From Marinibacterium anthonyi (GTDB taxonomy: Bacteria > Pseudomonadota > Alphaproteobacteria > Rhodobacterales > Rhodobacteraceae): DNA of 64,000 nucleotides. Below, piece after piece: positions 9,049-15,710 of this stretch. A model generated the notes under the pieces. That model was not told the origin of the DNA. It saw only the letters and a program-made list of their open reading frames with translations, and ran no database searches. Location of the stretch: assembly GCA_003217735.2 (NCBI GenBank), contig CP031585.1, positions 3,583,501-3,647,500 on the forward strand. Reading direction: 5' to 3'. Made by a program: the position numbers and the translations under genes. Positions within the stretch are counted from its first letter, which is position 1. Every line of letters begins with the position of its first letter.

Positions 9049-9297
9049 GTTACCGGAAATCGTTCCGGTAACTGACAAATGAGCGTTGCTGACACCAAAA
9101 ACAGACTTCATGCCCGGCCAGTGGGTGTGTTCAGCGATGTCTACCTCGGCGGTAAAAGTGTCGCCGTCGAGGTGGTAAGTTCCCACGTAGAACATACCGA
9201 AGTCGCCTCCACGGACGCGCTCCCCTTCGAGAAGGACAACACCCCCGCCCTTTCCAAGCGCAGTTGTAAAGACGACTTTGTACAAACCTTCATTCAT
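8971..9297 (-). CDS. GrlR-like regulatory-family protein
   Basis: 108 aa from ATG 9297, with GGAAGG 8 nt upstream; a longer in-frame extension to 9555 is non-coding IS debris. The protein is a compact beta-barrel-type sequence: MNEGLYKVVF, GGGVVLLEGERVRGGDFGMFYVGTY (about residues 17-41), then paired strands ending in MNFLAV. This matches the GrlR-like family, first described as a negative regulator of type III secretion in enteropathogens but widespread in bacteria without it. No type III secretion gene is present here, so the target is unknown. It is flanked by two copies of an IS 3' end. Confidence 0.6.
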   Translation of the reverse strand: MNEGLYKVVFTTALGKGGGVVLLEGERVRGGDFGMFYVGTYHLDGDTFTAEVDIAEHTHWPGMKSVFGVSNAHLSVTGTISGNSIHGQATTPQAPGVRMDVEMNFLAV

Positions 9298-9461
9298 ATC
9301 ACGAACCTTCCGTTTCCACCGCATACTCCGGCAAGATCTCTGATTCGCATAGAGCGACCGATGGAATGAAGCGCAAATCCCGGGATTGGATTTCGGTAGG
9401 GGAGATCTGTCTCGGCGCTGACGACCGTCGGACACGCCGTAATTCTTGCTCGGCGCGCGGT

Positions 9462-9536
9462 CAGCACCTGGCGAAGAAGATCGAGATCGCCTGAAGATAA
9501 CAGGGGTGATGAACGGCCCGTTCAACACCCCCTTCA
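9462..9536 (+). mobile_element. Insertion-sequence 3'-end remnant, copy 2
   Basis: Second copy of the 75-bp element at 8735-8809, in the same orientation. It includes the C-terminal codons QHLAKKIEIA plus stop and the inverted repeat GGGGTGATGAACGG/CCGTTCAACACCCC. The two copies bracket the GrlR-like gene and the small ORF. The rest of the 9298-9825 gap holds short tandem repeats and the putative operator of the next gene. Confidence 0.55.
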
Positions 9537-9585
9537 ACAAATGCGTTTGCTGCAAACTTCAGTGTCAATCACTGCAAACTTCGCT

Positions 9586-9618
9586 GTCACGCTACAGTCA
9601 CGCTACAGTCACGCTACA
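9586..9618 (+). repeat. Tandem repeat, 3 x 11 bp
   Basis: Three perfect head-to-tail copies of GTCACGCTACA. Just upstream TGCAAACTTC occurs twice, 22 bp apart (9551 and 9573). The region is AT-richer than the genome and non-coding. Confidence 0.85.
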
Positions 9619-9778
9619 ATCCACACCAGATTTTTCTGCCGAACAATCTCTCCCCAGCCTCGCCGGAAAGCCAGAAAAATCCATATTTTTACCATTAAAA
9701 ATATACGCTTGCAGGAAAAATGTAAAAAACCTTCACATCTCCTCTTGCGACAGCCCCCCGCACTTCCGATCTGATGTG

Positions 9779-9797
9779 ATGTGAAAAGGCTTCACAT
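9779..9797 (+). promoter_or_regulatory. Palindromic operator candidate upstream of the DUF2852 gene
   Basis: ATGTGAA-AAGGC-TTCACAT is a 7-bp dyad 28 nt before the DUF2852 start codon, with an extra half-site TTCACAT at 9732-9738. The surrounding DNA is AT-rich, as in a promoter. No regulator is identified. Confidence 0.4.
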
Positions 9798-9825
9798 TGA
9801 CCAACAGACCGGAGAGACACCACCA

Positions 9826-10275
9826 ATGACCCACTATTATTCCCAACCCGCCCCGGAGACCCCGATGGGCTGGCTATCACGGGCCGAAGCCTGGCTTGAC
9901 GCCAGGGGCAAGGGCGCCTGGATCGCCTGCATGGTTCTCGGCTTCGTCTTCTTCTGGCCCATCGGCCTCGCCTTCCTCGCTTACATGATCTGGAGCAAGA
10001 AAATGTTCGGTTCCTGCCGCAAGTCCCACCGCCACGGCCGCTCCATGCATACGCGCGGCTACATGTCCGGATCCTCGGGCAACAGCGCCTTCGACGCCTA
10101 CAAGGCCGACACCCTGTCCCGGCTCGAACGCGAACAATCGGAATTCGAGGATTTCCTGCAGCGCCTGCGCGACGCCAAGGACAAGGCCGAGTTCGATCAG
10201 TTCATGACCGACCGCGCCCGCGCCGCCGCCGCCTCCCCCGAGGACAGTGCCGACACCGGCACCCCTCAGGCCTGA
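9826..10275 (+). CDS. DUF2852 family membrane protein
   Basis: 149 aa from ATG 9826. The N-terminal half carries one strongly hydrophobic segment (about residues 30-50: AWIACMVLGFVFFWPIGLAF), followed by a basic stretch (KKMFGSCRKSHRHGR) and a soluble helical tail with FDAYKADTLSRLEREQSEFEDFLQRLRDAKDKAEF. This arrangement is that of DUF2852, an alphaproteobacterial family of unknown function. The tail probably forms a cytoplasmic coiled coil. A dyad operator candidate lies just upstream and a hairpin terminator follows the stop. Confidence 0.75.
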   Translation: MTHYYSQPAPETPMGWLSRAEAWLDARGKGAWIACMVLGFVFFWPIGLAFLAYMIWSKKMFGSCRKSHRHGRSMHTRGYMSGSSGNSAFDAYKADTLSRLEREQSEFEDFLQRLRDAKDKAEFDQFMTDRARAAAASPEDSADTGTPQA

Positions 10276-10283
10276 CAAACGCC

Positions 10284-10316
10284 GCGCCCCCGCCAGCCTC
10301 TCCGGCGCGGGGGCGC
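10284..10316 (+). terminator. Rho-independent-type terminator
   Basis: Perfect 10-bp stem GCGCCCCCGC/GCGGGGGCGC with a 13-nt loop, followed by a weak T-rich stretch. It separates the DUF2852 gene from the RDD gene. Confidence 0.6.
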
Positions 10317-10356
10317 CCGGCACGCTTTATTCCACCCTTCGCGACAAGAGACCCCG

Positions 10357-10791
10357 ATGCACCTCCCCGACCCCGAGAGTCAGCCCGATTTCTACGCCGG
10401 CGTGCCCTCCAAGCGCCTGATCGCCTGGATCATCGACACGATCCTGATCGGCGGGCTGGTGCTGCTGGCCATCCCCTTCACCGCCTTCACCGGGCTTTTT
10501 TTCCTGCCCTTCCTCTTCCTGGCGCTCAGCTTTGCCTATCGCTTCGCCACCATCGCCAGCGGCTCGTCGACCTGGGGCATGCGCTTTGTCGGGATCGAGC
10601 TGCGCGACCAGAACGGCCGGCTCTTGGACAGCGGCACCGCCTTCCTGCACGTGCTGGGCTACACCGTCTCGGTCTCGGTCACGATCCTGCAGCTGGCCTC
10701 CATCGTGATGATGCTCGTCAGCCCCCGCGGCCAGGGCCTGACCGATTCGCTGCTGGGCACCACCGCGCTTAACCGGCGCGCCCGCTTCTGA
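10357..10791 (+). CDS. RDD family membrane protein
   Basis: 144 aa, about three membrane segments. The signature Arg/Asp of the RDD family is seen in [13 protein letters not shown] (about residues 15-27), followed by hydrophobic segments, the [11 protein letters not shown] motif (about residue 70) and a conserved tail. RDD proteins are poorly characterised inner-membrane proteins; some members act in ion homeostasis. It stands alone between a terminator and bpt. Membrane topology is seen; physiological role is unknown. Confidence 0.8.
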   Translation: MHLPDPESQPDFYAGVPSKRLIAWIIDTILIGGLVLLAIPFTAFTGLFFLPFLFLALSFAYRFATIASGSSTWGMRFVGIELRDQNGRLLDSGTAFLHVLGYTVSVSVTILQLASIVMMLVSPRGQGLTDSLLGTTALNRRARF

Positions 10792-10922
10792 CGCTTCGTC
10801 CCGCGTCAAAGCGCCACGATCCGCCGGCCGGCCTTGTCCGGCCGCGTCGGCACACCAATATCCCGTCTTGGCGAGGTCGGGGGGCGTTGCTATCATCGCC
10901 CTTGACTCATGCCAGGAGCCCC

Positions 10923-11747
10923 ATGCGACATACGCTGCCAATCGCACCCCAATTCTACGTCACCGCGCCGCAGCCCTGCCCTTATCTGGACGGCCGCATG
11001 GAACGGAAGCTGTTCACCGCGCTGCAAGGCGAAGGCGCCGAGCGGTTGAACAATTCGCTGTCGCAGCAAGGCTTCCGCCGATCCCAGAACGTGCTTTACC
11101 GGCCCTCCTGCGCGGAATGCAGCGCCTGCCTGTCGGCGCGCATCAATGTCGCCAATTTCAAGCCGTCGAAAAGCCAGGCCCGCACCACCCGCCGGAATGC
11201 CCGCATCACCCGCAAGGCGACGTCGCCCTGGGCGACCGAGGATCAGTACGCCTTGTTCCGCCGCTACCTGGATGCGCGTCACGCCGACGGGGGCATGGCC
11301 GACATGGATGTGTTTGAATTCGCCGCGATGATCGAGGAAACGCCGATCCGGTCGCGGGTCATCGAATACGGCGACCCCGAGGCGGGCGACCAGCTGATCG
11401 CCGTCAGCCTGACGGACGTGCTGGAGGATGGGCTGAGCATGGTCTATTCCTTCTACGCGCCCGACCGGCCCAGGGACGGGCTGGGGACCTTCATGATCCT
11501 CGATCATGTCGAGATCGCGCGTGAGGCGGGCCTGCCCTATGTCTACCTGGGCTACTGGGTGCCGGGCAGCCAGAAGATGGGCTACAAGGCCAAGTTTTCG
11601 GGGCTGGAACTTTACGTCGGCGGAGAGTGGCAGAAGATGCGCGATCCGGCCGAATATTACCCCGAGACCCACCCGCTTTCGACCGACCCGATCGCCGAGC
11701 AGGTGGCCAATATCTCTCTGCCCGACAGGCGCCCCACCCGCAAGTGA
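10923..11747 (+). CDS. bpt: Aspartate/glutamate leucyltransferase (bacterial aminoacyl-tRNA-protein transferase)
   Basis: 274 aa from ATG 10923, which follows CAGGAG; a longer ORF to 10887 lacks a good ribosome-binding site. It contains the N-terminal Cys-rich motif [15 protein letters not shown] (about residues 58-72), the basic [16 protein letters not shown] segment, and the GNAT-like C-terminal core with [24 protein letters not shown]. These are diagnostic of Bpt/Ate proteins, which attach Leu from Leu-tRNA to N-terminal Asp or Glu of proteins and feed the ClpS/ClpAP N-end-rule pathway. It is monocistronic and convergent with the epimerase gene. Confidence 0.9.
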   Translation: MRHTLPIAPQFYVTAPQPCPYLDGRMERKLFTALQGEGAERLNNSLSQQGFRRSQNVLYRPSCAECSACLSARINVANFKPSKSQARTTRRNARITRKATSPWATEDQYALFRRYLDARHADGGMADMDVFEFAAMIEETPIRSRVIEYGDPEAGDQLIAVSLTDVLEDGLSMVYSFYAPDRPRDGLGTFMILDHVEIAREAGLPYVYLGYWVPGSQKMGYKAKFSGLELYVGGEWQKMRDPAEYYPETHPLSTDPIAEQVANISLPDRRPTRK

Positions 11748-11765
11748 GCTGGCCCGCGGGTGATA

Positions 11766-11840
11766 TGTCCCACGCGTGGGACATTTGGTGCAGTCAATGA
11801 TTTCAATGGCTTCCAGAGGCGCATTTACCAGATCTTAGGG
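11766..11840 (-). repeat. Dispersed palindrome element, copy 1
   Basis: Contains the perfect palindrome TGTCCCACGCGTGGGACA (11766-11783) followed by a flank (GCAGTCAATGATTTC, then CTTCCAGAGGCG and TTTACC) that is the reverse-orientation equivalent of the flanks at 35675 and 60641. It lies between the convergent 3' ends of bpt and the epimerase gene. Confidence 0.7.
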
Positions 11841-11885
11841 AATGCCCCTGGTCTGAACGGACCCGGCGCGCGGCACACCGGCGCC

Positions 11886-12800
11886 TTAGGGCTCGACCGT
11901 CACCGAATAGCCGAAATCCACCGCCTCGCCCGGCGCGAGCATGACGGAATTGGGCCGGTCGGCGATCTGTGGACCGTCGGTGATGCGCGCGGCGGTGCCG
12001 TGCCAGGGTTCGATGCACAGGAACGGCGCGCCGCGCGGCTTCCACAGGGCCAGGTCCGGCAGGTTGTGGAAGGTGAAGGACAGGCCGGGCCCTTCTGGCG
12101 GCCCGTAGCGCAGGGCGTCCGACCCGTTCGGAAACACCAGCGCATCATTCTCGAAAAGCGGCTCGGCGATGTCGAGCCTGCCGTCGGTGAACGGGCCCGG
12201 CAGCGGCGCGGGATCGACCAGACCGTCCCGCAGCGCGCAGCGGTCCGGGTTGCCCCCGCCGGCCAATGCGACCACATGCCCCCGGTCCGCGGCGCCCGGC
12301 AGCGGCCAGCGGAAGGCGGGGTGAAAGCCGAACCCGAAGGGCATCGGCGCGACACCGTTGTTTTCAACCCGCGCCTCGCACAGGACGGTATGGCCCATCA
12401 ACCGGTGGATCACGTGCAGGGCAAAATCGAACGGATAGACCGCGCGCGTCTCGTCAGAGGCGTGCAGGACATGATGACACATTATGTCAGTCTGTTCGAC
12501 CAGCGCGAAAACGCTGCGCCGGGCAAAGCCGTGCTGTTTCATCGGGGCCAGTTTCATGGGGGCCAGTTTCATCGGGGCCAGTTTCATCGAGGCCTGTGTA
12601 TCGCCTGTGGCGATGACATCGCCGGGCGCACGCCCGACGATGGGAAACAGCACCGGCGCCCGCCCCGTCCAGTATGCCCCATCCCCGTTCCACAGGTAAT
12701 CCGCCCCGTCGCGCGACCGGAGATACTGCATCTCGGCCCCAAGGGGGGCGACCGACAGGCTGAGAAACCCGTTGGACAGATGGCTGTTCGCAGTCGTCAT
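11886..12800 (-). CDS. Aldose 1-epimerase family protein
   Basis: 304 aa from ATG 12800 (AAGGA upstream). It shows the LacX/YeaD-type galactose-mutarotase-like fold: an N-terminal beta segment (LSVAPLGAEMQYLRS), the FGFGFHPAFRWPLPG catalytic-histidine region (about residue 155) and FLCIEPWHGTA with the catalytic-Glu region (about residue 265). The family interconverts alpha and beta anomers of free hexoses or hexose phosphates. Residues about 71-87 are an in-frame tandem repeat MKLAP x3 encoded by a 15-bp minisatellite. The protein lies alone, divergent from the TRAP operon. Confidence 0.8.
   Translation of the reverse strand: MTTANSHLSNGFLSLSVAPLGAEMQYLRSRDGADYLWNGDGAYWTGRAPVLFPIVGRAPGDVIATGDTQASMKLAPMKLAPMKLAPMKQHGFARRSVFALVEQTDIMCHHVLHASDETRAVYPFDFALHVIHRLMGHTVLCEARVENNGVAPMPFGFGFHPAFRWPLPGAADRGHVVALAGGGNPDRCALRDGLVDPAPLPGPFTDGRLDIAEPLFENDALVFPNGSDALRYGPPEGPGLSFTFHNLPDLALWKPRGAPFLCIEPWHGTAARITDGPQIADRPNSVMLAPGEAVDFGYSVTVEP
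12537..12592 (+). repeat. 15-bp minisatellite inside the epimerase gene
   Basis: About 3.7 copies of TTTCATCGGGGCCAG. On the coding strand it gives MKLAP repeated in frame. Copy-number change would not shift the frame. Confidence 0.85.
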
Positions 12801-13467
12801 GGGGGCGTCCTTTGCGTTGGTGATGCCGTTTGCGATGATGGCGGGGGCTGGCCGGCCCCGGGCCGACCCTGGGCCGACCCTGGACCGACCCTGGGCTGAC
12901 CCTGGGCTGACCCCGGGTCAGATGCACCACAGGTGCCGCCCGGAGGCAAGCGTTGCCGATGACGGAGGCGCCAATCGCGGATGGTCCGTCCCGGCGCCGC
13001 CGACATTGCGGTCGGGGACGGGATCAGGGACGGGATCAGGCCCAAGATCGGGGACCGGATCCGCCCGGACGCGCACGGCAGGCGCACGCCAGATCACGCG
13101 ACAGGATCCACACCGCCCCGGTCGCCATGATGCCCCCCCCCGCCGGCAACCGATTCTGTCGGACCGGCCCCCGACCCCTGATCAGCGTGAAGGCATTTGA
13201 TCAAATTCGCGTCAAACCGTCCCGGAAGACGCATATCCGCCCCTGCGTAAACCTCGCGCAAATCGCGCAACCCACGAATTTTTCAAAGCTTACTCGCCTG
13301 GGCTGTTGCATTCGGACCAGTTCTGAATACCGTGACAAACAGGGAGGGGGAGCGACGCGTCCGAGCACACGCAGGCCGATTGGCTAGGCGGGGCACGCCG
13401 GACGGCGGACCACCACCACCCTTAAAAAAATGACGACAAAACAATGTCCGACAGGAGGAGAATACCT
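12801..13467. other. Intergenic region with 11-bp tandem array
   Basis: No gene supported. 12865-12919 holds five phased copies of an 11-bp unit (GACCCTGGGCC and variants). A two-copy 12-bp repeat (GGACGGGATCAG) lies near 13016-13045. The distal part must contain the promoters of the divergent epimerase gene and TRAP operon, but no clear promoter was recognised. Confidence 0.6.
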
Positions 13468-14559
13468 ATGGAACGTCGTAAATTCCTGACAAGCGCGGCC
13501 CTGGGCGGCACCGGTGCGATGCTGGCAGCCCCGATGGTCAACGCGCAGAACGCCAAGACCATGACCATCGTGTCGACCTGGCCGCGCGACTTTCCGGGCC
13601 TGGGGCTTTCGGCGCAGCGTCTGGCCGCCCGCATCACCGAATTGTCCAATGGCGCGATCCAGACCGAATATTTCGCCGCCGGCGAACGGGTCGGTGCATT
13701 CGACAGCTTTGACGAAGTCGCCAGCGGCAACAGCCAGGGCTACATCGGCGCCGATTACTACTGGGTCGGCAAGCACCCGGCCTATGCCTATTTCACCGCC
13801 GTGCCGTTCGGCATGACCACGGCCGAACAGAACGCCTGGGTCAAGTTCGGCGGCGGACAGGAGCTGTGGGACGAGCTGGGCAGCGATTTTGGCGTCAAGG
13901 GCCTGCTGGCGGGCAACACCGGAACGCAGGCCGGCGGCTGGTTCAACAAGGAGATCAATTCGCCCGAGGACCTGCAGGGTCTGAAGATGCGGATCCCGGG
14001 CCTGGGCGGCAACGTGATGTCCAAGCTGGGCGCGTCGACCGTGTCGCTGCCGGGCGGACAGATCTATGAAAACCTGGTGTCGGGCGCCATCGAGGCGACC
14101 GAATGGGTCGGGCCCTACAACGACTACTTCATGAAGTTCTACGAGGCGGCCAAGTATTATTACACGGCCGGCATGCACGAGCCGGGTTCGGCCCTGGCGC
14201 TTGGCATGAACGCCGAGTGGTGGGGGAGCCTGTCGGATTACGAACGGGCCGTGATCACCGCCGCCGCCATGGAAGAGAACGCCGCGCAATACGAAGAGAC
14301 CGTGGCGCTGAACGGGGTCTACCTGCAGAAGCTGATCGACGAACATGGCGTCGAGGTGAAATCGTTCAACGACGACGTCTGGGATGCCTTCGGCGAAGCG
14401 TCGGAAGAAGTGACGGACGAGGTGCGCGATCACTCGGAGCTCGCCGCACGGGTGAACGACAGCTACATGGACTTCATCGAAAGCGCCGGCAGCATGATGG
14501 CCCAGTTCGAGATCGCCTTTGTCAACCAGCGCAACCGCGTGCGCGGGCTTGGCGTCTGA
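13468..14559 (+). CDS. TRAP transporter periplasmic solute-binding protein (DctP family)
   Basis: 363 aa from ATG 13468, which has a strong AGGAGG 8 nt upstream; a more 5' ATG at 13444 is less likely. The N-terminus MERRKFLTSAALGGTGAMLAAP is a twin-arginine signal ending near MVNAQN, so export by Tat is expected. The body has the usual DctP pattern (GLSAQRLAARITELSNG, PEDLQGLKMRIPG, a helical C-terminus). It heads a three-gene TRAP operon. Members with this length and pattern often bind monocarboxylates or keto acids, but the ligand cannot be read from the sequence. Confidence 0.88.
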   Translation: MERRKFLTSAALGGTGAMLAAPMVNAQNAKTMTIVSTWPRDFPGLGLSAQRLAARITELSNGAIQTEYFAAGERVGAFDSFDEVASGNSQGYIGADYYWVGKHPAYAYFTAVPFGMTTAEQNAWVKFGGGQELWDELGSDFGVKGLLAGNTGTQAGGWFNKEINSPEDLQGLKMRIPGLGGNVMSKLGASTVSLPGGQIYENLVSGAIEATEWVGPYNDYFMKFYEAAKYYYTAGMHEPGSALALGMNAEWWGSLSDYERAVITAAAMEENAAQYEETVALNGVYLQKLIDEHGVEVKSFNDDVWDAFGEASEEVTDEVRDHSELAARVNDSYMDFIESAGSMMAQFEIAFVNQRNRVRGLGV

Positions 14560-14698
14560 CAAGACCTGACGGGACTGAAACAGGAGTCGGTTGCAAGACC
14601 GGCTCCTGACATCCGTTGATGACGGGCCCCTTTGGGTGGGAGGCCTGTCAGGAGCGCAACGGACTACTGACAAACAAGACAATGAACGGGGAACCACG

Positions 14699-15700
14699 GT
14701 GAGCAGCCTTACTGATCCCGACGCCATACAGCCATTCGGCCAGCCGGCGCCGGTCGTTCGCATTTTCGGATGGGCCACGCTTTTCGTGCTGGCCGCCTTC
14801 CTGATCAACAACATCCTGGTGTCGTGGTACGGCTTTCCGGGGATGAACACGCTGACCTCGGGCAATGCCGATCCGAAGGTCCTTTTCGGTGCGGCGCTTT
14901 ACGTGCTGGCGGTGCTGGGCGCGGTGTTCTGGGTCTGGCATTCGGGCAATACGTCGCTGCGATGGGACGCGCGGGCGATCACGGCGTTCAACGCCTACCT
15001 GATCCGGGCCTGTTTCTTCACGGTGCTGTTCGTGGGCGTGGCCGATGCGGCCATCGCCTTCCTGCGGATCGAAAGCCTGTTCCAGCTGTTCCTGCCCGAC
15101 GACCTGGCGCGCGAATTCAACCGGGTGCAGTTCCTGGCGCCCTGGGTCCACGGGCCGCTGATCGTGGCCGGGTTCGTGGTGGCGCTGTTCACGCGGACGC
15201 TGGGCTTTCACTGGCTGGCGCTGATGATCGTGGCGGCGGAACTGCTGATCGTGATCTCGCGCTTCGTGTTTTCCTATGAACAGGCGCTGATGGGTGACCT
15301 GGTGCGGTACTGGTACGCGGCGCTGTTCCTGTTCGCGTCGGCCTATACGCTGCTTGAGGAAGGCCATGTGCGGGTCGACGTGCTGTACGCGGGCTTTTCC
15401 AGGCGCACCAAGGGCAACGTCAACGCGGTGGGCGCGATCCTGTTCGGCATGGTGACCTGCTGGTGCATCCTGGTGATGGGGATGGGATCGGCCCAGGCCA
15501 TCATCAATTCGCCCGTGCGCAATTTCGAGATCTCGCAGGCATCGACGGCCGGCATGTACGTCAAGTACCAGATGGCCGCCTTTCTGGGGATCTTCGCCGT
15601 GACGATGATGATCCAGTTCGTCGCCTACCTGTTCGAAGCCGTCGCCGACCGGCGCGGCGAACCGGGCCACAAGGATCACGTCGGCGCGACGACGGCATAA
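14699..15700 (+). CDS. TRAP transporter small permease, long form (DctQ family)
   Basis: 333 aa from GTG 14699. It is about twice the usual DctQ length, with seven or so hydrophobic segments rather than four; the DctQ-type core (YTLLEEGHVRVDVLYAGFSRRTKGNVNAVG) is in the C-terminal half (about residues 215-245). It follows the binding-protein gene by 139 nt and precedes the large permease by 10 nt. With DctP and DctM it forms a sodium-driven secondary transporter in the inner membrane. Start choice is uncertain because upstream in-frame codons exist at 14591. Confidence 0.8.
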   Translation: MSSLTDPDAIQPFGQPAPVVRIFGWATLFVLAAFLINNILVSWYGFPGMNTLTSGNADPKVLFGAALYVLAVLGAVFWVWHSGNTSLRWDARAITAFNAYLIRACFFTVLFVGVADAAIAFLRIESLFQLFLPDDLAREFNRVQFLAPWVHGPLIVAGFVVALFTRTLGFHWLALMIVAAELLIVISRFVFSYEQALMGDLVRYWYAALFLFASAYTLLEEGHVRVDVLYAGFSRRTKGNVNAVGAILFGMVTCWCILVMGMGSAQAIINSPVRNFEISQASTAGMYVKYQMAAFLGIFAVTMMIQFVAYLFEAVADRRGEPGHKDHVGATTA

Positions 15701-15710
15701 GGACAGACCC

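Noticed and set aside
8971-9297. GrlR-like protein as evidence of a type III secretion system
   Set aside because: No type III secretion gene is present, and the family is widespread without such systems.
9298-9555. N-terminal extension of the GrlR-like protein to 9555
   Set aside because: The extra 86 codons are basic, low-complexity and overlap IS debris; ATG 9297 has a good Shine-Dalgarno and starts the conserved domain.
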